From assembly GCA_009694085.1 (NCBI GenBank), contig SHVW01000022.1, positions 1 to 32,218 on the forward strand: a stretch of DNA of 32,218 bases, written 5' to 3'. The position numbers and the translations under genes are program-made. Origin of the DNA: Alphaproteobacteria bacterium. Lineage in GTDB: Bacteria; Pseudomonadota; Alphaproteobacteria; SHVW01. Shown piece after piece: positions 16,569-27,292 of the stretch (position 1 is its first letter; each line of letters opens with the position of its first letter). The notes beneath the pieces were generated by a model, which was given only the letters and a program-made list of their open reading frames with translations, had not been told where the DNA came from and made no database searches.

Positions 16569-17411
16569 TCACGCTAATTTGAAACCATGCTTAAGCAGAA
16601 AATCGCGGAACCCCGCACGCTCCGGCCGGGACAGGCGGCGCGCCGCGTTGTGGGACCAGTGGTAGGTCTCGGCCTGGCCGTAATGCTCGAGGTGAAGCTG
16701 CTTGTCCGGGGTAATCGGAAATCGCTTGTGACGGCGCGTATCGTATGCGGTCAACTCGGCTTCCAGATCGCCATCGTCGTAGCGGTCTTCATGGACGACT
16801 AAGGCGGGCGGCAAACGCAGTGTCGTAAACCCAGCAGCAGCCGGCCAGCCCACGCAGAGGCAGGCGACGGGAAACACGCCATCGGGCAGGCCGAGCGCCG
16901 CCGATACCTCCTCGATCCGGTTGCGGATCACGCTGAGGGGGCAGCAGCCAAGGCCGGCCGCCTCGGCCGCGAGGATAAAGGACTGCATGGCGAGTGCGGC
17001 ATCGACCGCCGCGTTCATGAAACTATCCATGTTGTTGTTGGCATGGGCCAGGCCGCGCAGCGCGGTTACCCGTTGACCGCGCCGGAAATCGCCGCAGAAC
17101 ACCAGCATGACGGGAGCGCCCACAACCCAGGGCTGGGACGCCAGCAGCGCGTTCATTTGTGTGCGCAGCGCGGCGTCGCGGATCGCAATGATGGCGTATT
17201 GCTGCAAATCCGATTTCGCTGGGGCCGACTGAGCGCAAGCCAGCAAGGTGCGGAGCAGATCGGGCGCGACCGGATCGGGGCGGAATCGCCTATGGGACCG
17301 GCGCGCCAGGATGGCGGCCAATGCTGGGTTCATCTCGGCCGGCGCCGGGAAATCGGGCGCTAGCCCAAATCTATCCTCGTAGAGGCGCGTGAACGGCGTC
17401 TCCGGCTCCAT
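16569..17411 (-). CDS. Nitroreductase family protein
   Basis: ILARRSHRRFRPDPVAPDLLRTLLACAQSAPAKSDLQQYAIIAI...AEAAGLGCCPLSVIRNRIEEV. Start at MEPETP chosen because AAGGAG lies just upstream; an upstream in-frame ATG (17435) is possible. Confidence 0.88.
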   Translation of the reverse strand: MEPETPFTRLYEDRFGLAPDFPAPAEMNPALAAILARRSHRRFRPDPVAPDLLRTLLACAQSAPAKSDLQQYAIIAIRDAALRTQMNALLASQPWVVGAPVMLVFCGDFRRGQRVTALRGLAHANNNMDSFMNAAVDAALAMQSFILAAEAAGLGCCPLSVIRNRIEEVSAALGLPDGVFPVACLCVGWPAAAGFTTLRLPPALVVHEDRYDDGDLEAELTAYDTRRHKRFPITPDKQLHLEHYGQAETYHWSHNAARRLSRPERAGFRDFLLKHGFKLA

Positions 17412-17431
17412 GACCTTCTCCTTGGACAACT

Positions 17432-19876
17432 TCATTGCGGCCGCGCCAGACCGGGGGCAAGGCGGTCGATGTCGACGAGGTGGACATCGGTACGCGCAGT
17501 CGCCATGGCGATGCCGGCCGCGCGCAACGCCGCGTCGATCGCCATGCGCAGATCGGTCGGCACGACGTTGAAATAATCGACATCGTTGACGAACACGCGC
17601 AACTCGAAATCCAACCCGTTTGCCCCCAGATCGGCCAACACCACCTGGGGGGCGGGGTGCAATGCGACTTGGGAATGGGCGCGCGCGCAATCCATCAGAA
17701 GCTGCTGCACGCGCCGCGTATCAGCGCCATAGGCGATGGCCACCTTGATGTCGATCCGCGCCATGCGGTCCTTGTGGGTCCAGTTGACCACGGCGCTCGA
17801 CAGGATTTCCGAGTTCGGAATGATGATCGTCGCCTTATGGAAGGTCTCGATCTCGGTTGCCCGCACCTTGATGTTGCGCACCGTGCCCTCTTTGGTGCCG
17901 ACCACGACCCAGTCGCCCACTTTGATCGGCCGTTCGATCAACAGGATCAGGCCGGAGACGAAATTATTGACGATGTTCTGAAGGCCGAAGCCGATGCCCA
18001 CGGACAGGGCGCCGAAGATCAGCGCCAGGTTGGACAGGTCGAGCCCGATTGCAGCCACCGCGACCACGAAGGCCAGGATCAATCCGATGTAACCGACCCC
18101 GGCCTTGACCGAGTGGCGCATCCCAGCGTCGAGCCGGGTCTGCGGCAGGATGCGATTCTCCAGGGTGCGCTGGGCATAGCGCGTGCCGAACAGCACGGCG
18201 ACGAACAGTGCGGCCGCAAACACGATATCGACGATCGAGAAGGTGTATTTGCCGACCGTCACCCCCTTGATCGCGGCGGCCAGGAAGTAGAACAGGCTCT
18301 CGTGATCGCCGCCCCATTGAAGGAGCAAAAAGAACAGACCGGCAATCCAGAGCAGGGTATCGAGCACCAGCTCCAGCCAGAAAATCAGACTTCGGCTGAG
18401 TGCGGCATCGAGGTCGAGGGTTCGGCGCAGGAAGGCGGAAGCGCGGGTCGGCTCGAACAACAGCACGGTCATGACGTCGTGGACGAGACCGCGTACCAGG
18501 AGCAGAAGCGTCGCCATGAACAGCGTGTCGATCAAATTGCCGATCAGGAACCATGGCAATTCCGAGAACCCGATCAACGCGGCAAGCGGCGCGGCACAAG
18601 CGATGACCGTGACGGCGACGCGCAAAGCCGGCCACAGCCGGCTTGGTCGGGAGGGCAGCACCGGCTCGTCCAATTCGGTGACGGGCGGCGGTGCGGGTTT
18701 GGTCTGCCAATTCCGGCGCTGAACGAGAGCGACCAGCGCTGCCGCGATCAGGCCGTTGAAAACGAAGGCCGCAGCCTGGCTTAACTCCGGCCCGACGGGA
18801 TACCGGTTCTCGATGCCGATCAAAAAATTATAGGCGAGCAGGGCGCCGGCCAACGTCATGATGCGACGATTGATGCGTCCCGCGCTGTCGTCGGTAAAAG
18901 GTGCCAGCCGCCAGTCCGGCATATCGGGTGCCAGGGCCGCGCGCGCAAAACCGGTCACCAGCAGGAACTTGACGAGCGCCAAAACCAACACGGTCAAGGC
19001 ATGCTGAAACATTCCGCTGACGAGATCTTCGATCAGCACGACCGCCAGCACCGCACCCGCCGCCAATGCCGGCAGCAAGCCGCGGCAGACCGCCTCTACG
19101 ATCGAAGCCAACACCCGGCGCGGGTAGGTCGGTTGAGCCGTGCCGGACTGCCGGCCATAACGCCGGAGCAGCCATAGCCGCAACGGCCAGGCGGCGAATC
19201 CGACGATCGCGACGGTGGCGACGAGCATCGGCGCCGACTGGCGCCAACGCTGGCTGTTGGCATCCGCTCGGTACCACGCGAATGGCGCCTCGACGACCCG
19301 CGCGAGGGCATTGGCGAAATCGACCGATGCGGTCATCCAGAGACTGGGCGATAGCAGCGACGGGCCGCGCTGCTTGAGCAATTCGATCAGTCTCAAGCGC
19401 CGGGCCGCGGTGATATCGGCCAGCAAGCGGTCCGAGCGCGCGATAATCAATTCGGTTTGCTTGACCTGGCCCTCGGCGGCGGCCAATTCCTCATCGAGCG
19501 CCTTGCGGCGGCCGGCGACCGCTTCCGCCTCGGCCGGCTGGTCCTTGCCGGGCGCGGGGCCGAGCGCGTCGAGCAGGCGGCGAACCGTGGCAACCCGCGC
19601 CGCGCCCTCTTCCTTGATCTTGATCGCACCTTGCTGAACCTCTTCGATGGCAACGCGCAGATTGGTTAGCTCCGCCTGGGTCGCGCCGGGCCGGCCGGCT
19701 TCCTGACCGACCCGGTCGAGCGTGCGCTCCCACCCGCTGGCAATCAAGGTGAAGGGGCGCTGCGGGCGCTGGACTTGGGCGGTGGCGTCACAGGCCAGCA
19801 CGAACGCAACCAACGCCAGAACCAGGGCTAGCGCGCGGCGAAATATCTGAGTTCGAGCGGTCACGCCGGCGAGCAT
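17432..19876 (-). CDS. MscS-family mechanosensitive channel with long N-terminal extension (DUF3772-like)
   Basis: 814 aa, many TM segments; C-terminal GALSVGIGFGLQNIVNNFVSGLILLIERPIKVGDWVVVGTKEGTVRNIKVRATEIETFHKATIIIPNSEI. Confidence 0.92.
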   Translation of the reverse strand: MLAGVTARTQIFRRALALVLALVAFVLACDATAQVQRPQRPFTLIASGWERTLDRVGQEAGRPGATQAELTNLRVAIEEVQQGAIKIKEEGAARVATVRRLLDALGPAPGKDQPAEAEAVAGRRKALDEELAAAEGQVKQTELIIARSDRLLADITAARRLRLIELLKQRGPSLLSPSLWMTASVDFANALARVVEAPFAWYRADANSQRWRQSAPMLVATVAIVGFAAWPLRLWLLRRYGRQSGTAQPTYPRRVLASIVEAVCRGLLPALAAGAVLAVVLIEDLVSGMFQHALTVLVLALVKFLLVTGFARAALAPDMPDWRLAPFTDDSAGRINRRIMTLAGALLAYNFLIGIENRYPVGPELSQAAAFVFNGLIAAALVALVQRRNWQTKPAPPPVTELDEPVLPSRPSRLWPALRVAVTVIACAAPLAALIGFSELPWFLIGNLIDTLFMATLLLLVRGLVHDVMTVLLFEPTRASAFLRRTLDLDAALSRSLIFWLELVLDTLLWIAGLFFLLLQWGGDHESLFYFLAAAIKGVTVGKYTFSIVDIVFAAALFVAVLFGTRYAQRTLENRILPQTRLDAGMRHSVKAGVGYIGLILAFVVAVAAIGLDLSNLALIFGALSVGIGFGLQNIVNNFVSGLILLIERPIKVGDWVVVGTKEGTVRNIKVRATEIETFHKATIIIPNSEILSSAVVNWTHKDRMARIDIKVAIAYGADTRRVQQLLMDCARAHSQVALHPAPQVVLADLGANGLDFELRVFVNDVDYFNVVPTDLRMAIDAALRAAGIAMATARTDVHLVDIDRLAPGLARPQ

Positions 19877-19974
19877 AACACGGTGTTTTTAGGTTTGCAG
19901 CGCCGCCCCACGGTTGACTTGGGTTCCCCCACCGTCTGAAATGGCGCCGCCGCAGTGGAGATGGGGAGCGCGCC

Positions 19975-20739
19975 GTGGATCGTTTTTCGCTTGAGGGGCA
20001 TGCGGCCATCGTCACCGGCGCGTCCGGCGGGCTCGGCCGGCATTTCGCCCTGACCCTGGCGCGCGCCGGGGCCAAGGTGGCGCTGGCCGCCCGGCGGCTC
20101 AACGCACTCGCCGATGTTGCAAAGGAGATCGCCGGCTTCGACGGCCGCGCCATTCCCGTGACACTCGACGTCACCGATCCGGCGAGCGTGCGCAAGGCGG
20201 TGGCCGACGCCGCGACCGAGCTGGGGCCGATCACCGTGCTGGTCAACAATTCCGGCATCACCGTGTTCAAGGAGCTGTTCGCTCACGACGAATCCGATTG
20301 GGACGGGGTGATCGATACCAATCTGAAAGGCGCCTGGCTGATGGCCCAGGAAACGGCGCGTCATATGGCGGGGCACGGGCGCGGCGGCAGCATCGTCAAC
20401 GTCGCCTCGATCCTGGGCCTGCGCCCGACCATCGGCGTACCCGCCTATCTCGCCTCCAAGGCCGGGTTGATCCATCTGACCCATGGGCTGGCGCTCGAAC
20501 TGGCGCGCTATAAGATCCGGGTCAACGCGCTGGCACCGGGCTATTTCGCCACCGACATCAACCGGGAATTCCTGGAGGGCGCGGCGGGCGAGGCGCTGAA
20601 AAAACGCATCCCCCAGCGCCGCTTCGGCCAACTGGAAGACCTCGACGGCGCCTTGCTCTTGCTCGCCTCCGACGCCGGGCGTTATATGACCGGCGCGGTC
20701 ATCCCCGTCGATGGCGGCCACCTCGTCAGCTCCGTGTGA
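19975..20739 (+). CDS. SDR family oxidoreductase
   Basis: VTGASGGLGRHFAL, NNSG, S...YLASKAGLIHLTHGLALELARYKIRVNALAPGYFATDIN. Confidence 0.95.
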   Translation: MDRFSLEGHAAIVTGASGGLGRHFALTLARAGAKVALAARRLNALADVAKEIAGFDGRAIPVTLDVTDPASVRKAVADAATELGPITVLVNNSGITVFKELFAHDESDWDGVIDTNLKGAWLMAQETARHMAGHGRGGSIVNVASILGLRPTIGVPAYLASKAGLIHLTHGLALELARYKIRVNALAPGYFATDINREFLEGAAGEALKKRIPQRRFGQLEDLDGALLLLASDAGRYMTGAVIPVDGGHLVSSV

Positions 20740-20755
20740 AGGAAGGTTTCATCCC

Positions 20756-21412
20756 ATGATCGTCGATATGCGCACCTACACCCTGTTTCCCGGCCTGATT
20801 AACGATTACATCGCGAACTACGAGAAGAACGGGCTGCCCGTGCAGAAGCGCCATCTCGGCGATGCCTTCATGGCCTATTTCATCACCGAGGTCGGCCAGC
20901 TCAACCAGGTCACCCATTTCTGGCGCTACGACAGCATGGCCGATCGCGAATCCCGGCGCACGCGCATGCAGGCCGACCCGGAATGGGCCGCCTATCTCGG
21001 CCAAAACAAGGGCAGTTTCATCGCCCAGGACAACCGCATCATCAAGCCGGCGCCGTTCTGGCCCGTGCCCGAGGCCAATCGCAAAGGCCCGGCGAATTTC
21101 GCCGATATCCGCATCTACACCGCGCGCTCGGGCAATCTCGGCGCCTATTTCAAGCTTTACGAGGCCGAAGGCATGAAGGTCCAGCTCGGCCATATCGGCC
21201 ATTGCATCGGCTATTTCCAGAGCGGCGAGGTCGGCCCCAGCCACCAGATCATCCATATCTGGGGCTATAGCAGCCTCGACGACCGCATGAAGCGCCGCGC
21301 CGCCATGGGCGCCGACCCGGCCTGGCAGGCCTATGCCAAGCAGATGTTGCCGCTGCTCGCCAATATGGAAAATCGGATCGTGCGGTCCGCCTCGTTCTCG
21401 CCGGTCAAATAG
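20756..21412 (+). CDS. NIPSNAP-like family protein
   Basis: MIVDMRTYTLFPGLINDYIANYEKNGLPVQKRHLGDAFMAYFITEVGQLNQVTHFWRYDSMADRESRRTRMQADPEW, with a second related half. Confidence 0.88.
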   Translation: MIVDMRTYTLFPGLINDYIANYEKNGLPVQKRHLGDAFMAYFITEVGQLNQVTHFWRYDSMADRESRRTRMQADPEWAAYLGQNKGSFIAQDNRIIKPAPFWPVPEANRKGPANFADIRIYTARSGNLGAYFKLYEAEGMKVQLGHIGHCIGYFQSGEVGPSHQIIHIWGYSSLDDRMKRRAAMGADPAWQAYAKQMLPLLANMENRIVRSASFSPVK

Positions 21413-21422
21413 GCCCGGCCCG

Positions 21423-22640
21423 ATGGACTTCACCCTATCGCCCGAGATCGAGGATTACCGGCGCCGCATCCGCGATTTCGTCGCCGCGCATATCCTGCCG
21501 CTGGAAAGCGATCCCGCCACCTTCGACGAACACGAAAACATCGCCGACGGCCCGCTGGAAAAGCTGCGCGCCCGGGCGCGCGCCGAGGGGCTCTGGAGTT
21601 TCCAGATGCCGAAATCCCGGGGCGGGCAGGGGATCGGGCTGGTTGGCATGGCGGCGTGCTACGAGGAAATGGGCCGCTCCATTGTCGGCCCCGTCGCCTT
21701 CAACTGCGCCGCGCCCGACGACGGCAACATGATGCTGCTGGAGAAGGTGGGCACGGACAAGCAGAAGGAACGCTGGCTCCAGCCGATTGTCGACGGCAAG
21801 GTGCGCTCCGCCTTCGTCATGACCGAGCCCCATCCCGGTTCCGGCTCCGACCCCTCCATGATGCTGACCCGGGCGGAAAAGCGCGGGGCCAAGTGGGTTA
21901 TCTCCGGCCATAAATGGTTCATCACCGGCGCCGGCATCGCCCAGCACTTCATCGTGATGGCGCGCACATCCGACGATCCGCGCACCGGGCTGACCGCCTT
22001 CCTGTTCGATCGCGATCAACCGGGTTGGGAGATCGTGCGGCGCATCGAGATCATGGGGCCGGAGGAACATGGCGGCCATTGCGAGCTGCGCTTCGATGAC
22101 CTGGAGGTTGCCGACGAAAACGTGCTGATGAACGTGGGCGACGGCTTGCGCGCGACCCAGATCAGGCTTGGACCGGCGCGCCTGACCCATTGCATGCGCT
22201 GGCTCGGCATGGCCAAGCGGGCGCTGGAAATCGCATCGGCCTATGTGGCCGAGCGCAAGAGCTTCGGCACCACGCTGGCCGAGCACGAGGGCGTGCAATG
22301 GCTCCTGGGCGAGGCGGCCATGGAGATCGAGATGGGCCGCCTCATGACCATGAAGGCGGCCTGGCTGCTGCAAAACGGCGACCTCGCGCGCAAGGAAGTC
22401 TCCATGGCCAAGGTCCAGGTCGCCGGCACCTTGCACAAGGCGGTGGACACGGCGATCCAGCTTCTGGGGGCGCGCGGCTATTCCAAGGATACCAAGCTGG
22501 ACTGGATGTACCGCTATGCCCGCCAGGCCAGGCTGGTGGACGGCGCGTCGGAAGTGCACAAGATGGTGCTCTCGCGCTTCCTCATGAAGGAAGGCCAGGA
22601 TTTCTGGCAATGGGGCGTGCCGCCGCGCAAGAACCGATGA
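21423..22640 (+). CDS. Acyl-CoA dehydrogenase family protein
   Basis: MDFTLSPEIEDYRRRIRDFVAAHILPLE...FVMTEPHPGSGSDPSMMLTRAEKRGAKWVISGHKWFITGAGIA...QLLGARGYSKDTKLDWMYRYARQARLVDGASEVHKM. Confidence 0.95.
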   Translation: MDFTLSPEIEDYRRRIRDFVAAHILPLESDPATFDEHENIADGPLEKLRARARAEGLWSFQMPKSRGGQGIGLVGMAACYEEMGRSIVGPVAFNCAAPDDGNMMLLEKVGTDKQKERWLQPIVDGKVRSAFVMTEPHPGSGSDPSMMLTRAEKRGAKWVISGHKWFITGAGIAQHFIVMARTSDDPRTGLTAFLFDRDQPGWEIVRRIEIMGPEEHGGHCELRFDDLEVADENVLMNVGDGLRATQIRLGPARLTHCMRWLGMAKRALEIASAYVAERKSFGTTLAEHEGVQWLLGEAAMEIEMGRLMTMKAAWLLQNGDLARKEVSMAKVQVAGTLHKAVDTAIQLLGARGYSKDTKLDWMYRYARQARLVDGASEVHKMVLSRFLMKEGQDFWQWGVPPRKNR

Positions 22641-23147
22641 ACGCCGCCTATGACGCACTTCTCCAGGTCATGCGCGAACGCAAGACCAGCCGCGCCTTCG
22701 ATCCAAATTTCGTCGTTCCCCGCGAGCACTACGATCTGATCCTGTAGGCCGCGCGCCACGCCCCATCCGGCGCCAACGCCCAACCCTGGCACTATATCGT
22801 CGTGACCGACCCCGTGCTGAAAGCGCGGATCGGCGATTATTTCGTCGAGGAACAGCGCGGCCGCGCTCGGCTATGGCGTGTGGTGGGTGACCGCGATCGG
22901 GCAGGAGGCGGCGCAAGCCGCGCTCAAGCCCGCGCTCGGCGTGCCCGACGATCTCGCCATCATCGACATCCTCTGCTTCGGCCCGCCGCTCAAGCCGCCC
23001 TATAAGCGCTGGAAGAAGACCTTGGATGAAATCCGGAGCTTCGAACGCTTCGACATGGCGAATTACCGCACGGTCGAGCAGATCGAGGATTGGGTGAAAA
23101 CGGCCCGGCACAAGGTGATGTACCGGGACGAGGGGAATGTGGATTGA
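22637..23147 (+). pseudogene. Nitroreductase-family pseudogene (in-frame TAG plus internal deletion/frameshift)
   Basis: MNAAYDALLQVMRERKTSRAFDPNFVVPREHYDLIL*AARHAPSGANAQPWHYIVVTDPVLKARIGDYFVEEQRGR, then in another frame LGYGVWWVTAIGQEAAQAALKPALGVPDDLAIIDILCFGPPLKPPYKRWKK... Confidence 0.85.
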
Positions 23148-23208
23148 GGGCGTCGTCGTGAGGCCCAGCCTCCACTAGCTGACGCTTACAGCGGATTTCA
23201 GTTGCTTG

Positions 23209-23323
23209 CCTCATCCTGAGCTTGTCGAAGGATGAGGCCGGTTCGTCCGGAAATGCGCACGCCATTTGGCGTTTGTCCGGCGGAGAGGGCCTCGCCCTTC
23301 GACGGGCTCAGGGTGAGGCGAGG
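23209..23323. repeat. Intergenic inverted-repeat pair of the CCTCATCCTGAGC..TCGAAGGATGAGG type
   Basis: Left arm CCTCATCCTGAGCTTGTCGAAGGATGAGG (23209-23237) and imperfect inverted copy CCTCGCCCTTCGACGGGCTCAGGGTGAGGCGAGG (23290-23323); each arm is itself a hairpin. Confidence 0.8.
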
Positions 23324-23352
23324 AGGAGGGGATTGAGCCAAGAAGCGTTTGG

Positions 23353-25800
23353 CTACCCCTTCACCCTTGCCGACGCCGGATCGTAAAACGGCTTGAGGCT
23401 CGCCTGGGTCGCATAGCGTTTACCCGCGATCTCGATCTCGAACCCACTGGCCGCCACGAAGGCCTCGTCCACGCCGGCGTCGCGGCGCAGATAACCCAGC
23501 GCGATCGATGCGCCCAGCGTGTGGCCATAGGCGGCCGAGGTGACGCGGCCGACGCGCTCACCGTTCAGCCAGATCGGTTCGTCGTGATAGGGGAAGGCGT
23601 CGGGGTCGGCGAGCTTGAAGACGGTCATGCGCTTTTTCAGCAGTTTGCCCCGCTGGGCCTCGACTGCCTTGCGGCCGATGAAATCGGCATTCTTCTTCCA
23701 GCCCACGGCGAAGCCGAGGCCGGCTTCAACAGGCGTATCCTCGTCGGCGATGTCGTGGCCCCAATGGCGATAGGCCTTTTCGATGCGCAAACTGTCCATG
23801 GCGTGATAGCCCGCGAGCTTCAGGCCGTGTTCGGCCCCGGCCGCCACCAATTCCTCGAAGACATGGGCGGTGAACTCGGCGGGCACAAACAGTTCCCAAC
23901 CGAGTTCACCCACATAAGTCATGCGCTGGGCCCAGACCAGGGCGGAGCCCACATCGATCTCGCGCGCGCTGGCGAAGGGGAAGCCTGAGTTGGAGAGATC
24001 GGCGCTGGTGAGTTTCGACAGGACATCCCTAGCGCGCGGTCCCATCAGGCCGAGCGTCGCCCAGCCCGAGGTCACGTCGACGGCGACGGCGTTGAAGCCG
24101 GCCAGATGTTTCTTCAGCCAGATCAGATCGCGCCGCGTGCCGGCGGTGGCGGTGACGACGAGGTAGCGGTCTTCCGCCTGGCGCGTCACGGTTAGATCGG
24201 ATTCGATGCCGCCGCGCTCGTTCAGCCATTGGGTATAGACCACGCGGCCCACGGGCACGGCGACATCGGCGGCGCAGATTTTCTGCAAGGCGGCCTCGGC
24301 ATCGCGGCCTTCGACGACGATCTTGCCGAACGAGGTCTGGTCGAACAACCCAACCGCCTCGCGCACGGCTTTGTGCTCGGCGGCGGAATGGGCGAACCAA
24401 TTCTGCCGGCCCCAGGAGTATTCGTATTCGGGCTTCGTGCCCTGGGGGGCGTACCACATCGGCCGTTCCCAGCCATCGCCTTGGCCGAAGCAGGCGCCGG
24501 CCGCCTTGTGCTGTTCGTAGATCGGCGTGCGGCGGATACCGCGCGCTGTTTTGAGCTGTTTGAACGGCCAGGGCATGGCGTAGAGTTGGCCGACGGATTC
24601 GTGGGTGCGCGCCTCCAGGAAGCGCGGCGTGCCATGGAATTGGTGGAAGCGCCTGATATCGATATCCGCGAGGTCTAGGGGAGGATGGCCGTTGACGATC
24701 CACGCCGCCATGGCCCAGCCGGCGCCGCCCGAGGTCTGAATGCCGGTGGAGTTGAATCCGGCGGCGACGTAGAGGTTCTGGATTTCGGGCGCCTCGCCGA
24801 CGATGTGGCGGGTATCCGGCGTGAAACTCTCGGGCCCGATCAGCAGCTTGCGGATTTCCGCCTTTTCCAGCGATGGAATGCGTTCGAGCCCGCTGTTCAT
24901 GAACACTTCGAACTGGTCCCAATCCTCGTTGAAGGTCTGGAACTCGAATTTATCGGGGATGCCGGCCATGCCCCAGGGCTTGGCCTCGGGCTCGAAGCCG
25001 CCGAGCAGGAGGCCGCCGACCTCTTCCTTGATATAGATATAGCCGTCGGGGTCGCGCAGCGTCGGCGCGCTGCGCACCACGCCGTCCATCGGGCGCGTGA
25101 CGGCATACATGTGTTCGGCCGCGTGCAGCGGAATTGACACGCCGATCTTGCGGCCGAAGGGCTGGGACCACATGCCGCCGCAGAGCACGACGATCTCCGC
25201 CTCGACCTCGCCTTGGTCGGTCGCCACGCCGACCGCGCGGCTATTGCGGCGGAGCACGTCGGTGACCTTGACGCCCTCGATGATCTTCGCGCCGCCCATG
25301 CGCGCGCCCTTGGCCAGGGCCTGGGTGTAGTCGGCCGGGTTGGTTTGGCCGTCGCCCTTGATGAAATAGGCGCCGGCGAGGTCCTTGGTCTCGGCCACGG
25401 GCCAATATCTCTTGACCTCGTCCAGCCCGATGCGGTGCATCTCGATGCCGAAGCTGGCCGCCGCGGTGGCCGAGCGCTTGAGGTATTCGAGGCGGCCCTC
25501 GGTGCGCGCGAGCGTGATGCTACCCGTGGGCTTGAACCCGGTGGCCTGGCCGGTTTCTTTCTCCAGGGTCAGCAGCAAATCGGCGGTGTATTTGGCGAGC
25601 CGGGTCTGGTTGACCGAGGAACGGAGTTGGCCGATCAACCCCGCCGCGTGCCAGGTGGTGCCGCAGGTGATCTGGCCTTGTTCGAGCAGCAGCACGTCCG
25701 ACCAGCCCTTGTGCTTGGTCAGGTGATAGGCGACGGAGCAGCCGATGACGCCGCCGCCGATGACGACGACACGGGCGCGCGACGGGAGCAACGCAGGCAT
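23353..25800 (-). CDS. FAD-dependent oxidoreductase, dimethylglycine/sarcosine dehydrogenase-like, with C-terminal GcvT-type domains
   Basis: [62 protein letters not shown]...; C-terminal [18 protein letters not shown]...[12 protein letters not shown]...[17 protein letters not shown]...[11 protein letters not shown]. Confidence 0.93.
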   Translation of the reverse strand: MPALLPSRARVVVIGGGVIGCSVAYHLTKHKGWSDVLLLEQGQITCGTTWHAAGLIGQLRSSVNQTRLAKYTADLLLTLEKETGQATGFKPTGSITLARTEGRLEYLKRSATAAASFGIEMHRIGLDEVKRYWPVAETKDLAGAYFIKGDGQTNPADYTQALAKGARMGGAKIIEGVKVTDVLRRNSRAVGVATDQGEVEAEIVVLCGGMWSQPFGRKIGVSIPLHAAEHMYAVTRPMDGVVRSAPTLRDPDGYIYIKEEVGGLLLGGFEPEAKPWGMAGIPDKFEFQTFNEDWDQFEVFMNSGLERIPSLEKAEIRKLLIGPESFTPDTRHIVGEAPEIQNLYVAAGFNSTGIQTSGGAGWAMAAWIVNGHPPLDLADIDIRRFHQFHGTPRFLEARTHESVGQLYAMPWPFKQLKTARGIRRTPIYEQHKAAGACFGQGDGWERPMWYAPQGTKPEYEYSWGRQNWFAHSAAEHKAVREAVGLFDQTSFGKIVVEGRDAEAALQKICAADVAVPVGRVVYTQWLNERGGIESDLTVTRQAEDRYLVVTATAGTRRDLIWLKKHLAGFNAVAVDVTSGWATLGLMGPRARDVLSKLTSADLSNSGFPFASAREIDVGSALVWAQRMTYVGELGWELFVPAEFTAHVFEELVAAGAEHGLKLAGYHAMDSLRIEKAYRHWGHDIADEDTPVEAGLGFAVGWKKNADFIGRKAVEAQRGKLLKKRMTVFKLADPDAFPYHDEPIWLNGERVGRVTSAAYGHTLGASIALGYLRRDAGVDEAFVAASGFEIEIAGKRYATQASLKPFYDPASARVKG

Positions 25801-25808
25801 CGTCGAAC

Positions 25809-27284
25809 TCAACCCGACCAGGGCATCGAGTAGGTCTTGAGGTTGGTGAAGCTCTTCATCGCTTCGAGCACGCCTTCCTTGTAGCCCAGGCCGGAATCCT
25901 TGATGCCGCCGAAGGGTGACATTTCGATGCGGTAGCCCGGCACCTCCCACACATTGACCGTGCCGACATTCAACTCGCTGATGAAGCGCGTGATGTCGTC
26001 GAGCCGGTTGGTGCACACGCCGGAGGACAAGCCATAGGCGGTGGAATTGGACACGCGGATGGCATCGTCGATGTTTTTGACCCTGATCACCGGCACGGCC
26101 GGCCCGAAGGTTTCCTCGCGCACGAGTTCGCAGTCATAGGGCACTTTGTCGACCACCGTCGGCGGGAAGATGGCGCCGCGCTGATCGTTGCCGTGCATCA
26201 GCATCGCGCCCTTGGACACGGCGTCGTCGACCCGGCGCTTGAAGAGCGCGGCCGAACGCTCGTTGATCACGGTGCCCACATCGGTCGCGGGGTCCATGGG
26301 ATCGCCGCATTTCAGCTTCTTCACCTTGGCCAGCACCAGCTTGACGAAGTCGTCGCCCACCTTATCTATGACCAGGATGCGCTTGACCGCCGTGCAGCGC
26401 TGGCCCGAATTTTTGGTGGCGCCGGCCACGGCCAGTTCCGCCGCCTTGTCAAGATCGGCGTCGTCCATGACGATCAGCGGATCGTTGCCGCCCAGTTCCA
26501 GCACGACGCGGCGATAGCCCGCCTTCTCCGCGATGTATTTGCCGACGCGCACGCTGCCGGTGAAGGTGACGAGATCGGCGTTGGAATCGGTGATCATGGC
26601 GTCGCCGATATCGTCGGGTCGGCCGGTGATGATCGATAGCATTTCCGGGGGCAGGCCGGCTTCGTAGAGCAGATCGCACAGCAGCAGCGCCGTCATCGGC
26701 GTCAGCTCCGTCGGCTTGGCGACCATGCGGTTGTTGGTGGCGACCGCCGGGGCGATCTTGTGGGAAATCATGTTGAGGGGATGGTTGAACGGCGTGATCG
26801 CGCTGATCACGCCTTGGAGCGGTTGGCGGAAGGTATGGATGCGCCGAGGCTTGCCCTGGGGCGTCACGTCGCAGGAAAAGGCCTGGCCGTCGTCGAGAAT
26901 CGCCAACTGGCCGGCCAGCGACCACACGTCATAGGCGCGGCCGCATTCGTAGAGCGAATCTTTCAGGCACAGACCCGATTCCGCCGTGATCAGACGGGCG
27001 ATCTTGTCCTTGCGCGCGGCAATCAACTCGGCGGTCTTTTGGCAAATGCGCTGACGGTCGTAGCGCGTCAGCTTGGATTTGAACTTAGCGCCGATCTCGA
27101 ACGCCTCGCGCACCTGGCGCGCCGAGGCGCGCGGCACCGTGCCGACGAGTTCGTTGTTGTAGGGATTGAACACCTCGATCGCGCCATCGACCTCGCCCGC
27201 CACCTCGCGGCCGGCAATGCGCAGAGATTCTTGAATGACCGTGGATTTTGGCGCGGCTTTGAGCGCGCTGGCGGGCGGGTTCAT
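25809..27284 (-). CDS. phnY: Phosphonoacetaldehyde dehydrogenase (aldehyde dehydrogenase family)
   Basis: 491 aa ALDH with [19 protein letters not shown] and [14 protein letters not shown]; 8 nt downstream of phnA, in the phnWA operon. Confidence 0.85.
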   Translation of the reverse strand: MNPPASALKAAPKSTVIQESLRIAGREVAGEVDGAIEVFNPYNNELVGTVPRASARQVREAFEIGAKFKSKLTRYDRQRICQKTAELIAARKDKIARLITAESGLCLKDSLYECGRAYDVWSLAGQLAILDDGQAFSCDVTPQGKPRRIHTFRQPLQGVISAITPFNHPLNMISHKIAPAVATNNRMVAKPTELTPMTALLLCDLLYEAGLPPEMLSIITGRPDDIGDAMITDSNADLVTFTGSVRVGKYIAEKAGYRRVVLELGGNDPLIVMDDADLDKAAELAVAGATKNSGQRCTAVKRILVIDKVGDDFVKLVLAKVKKLKCGDPMDPATDVGTVINERSAALFKRRVDDAVSKGAMLMHGNDQRGAIFPPTVVDKVPYDCELVREETFGPAVPVIRVKNIDDAIRVSNSTAYGLSSGVCTNRLDDITRFISELNVGTVNVWEVPGYRIEMSPFGGIKDSGLGYKEGVLEAMKSFTNLKTYSMPWSG

Positions 27285-27292
27285 TTCTGGCC

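Noticed and set aside
17435-18784. 449-aa plus-strand ORF antisense to the MscS gene
   Set aside because: Shadow ORF with His/Gln/Asp-rich low-complexity composition; the opposite strand encodes a clear MscS channel.
22745-22747. TAG in the nitroreductase as possible recoding (pyrrolysine/amber read-through)
   Set aside because: The same gene also carries an internal deletion and frameshift, so simple pseudogenisation explains it better.
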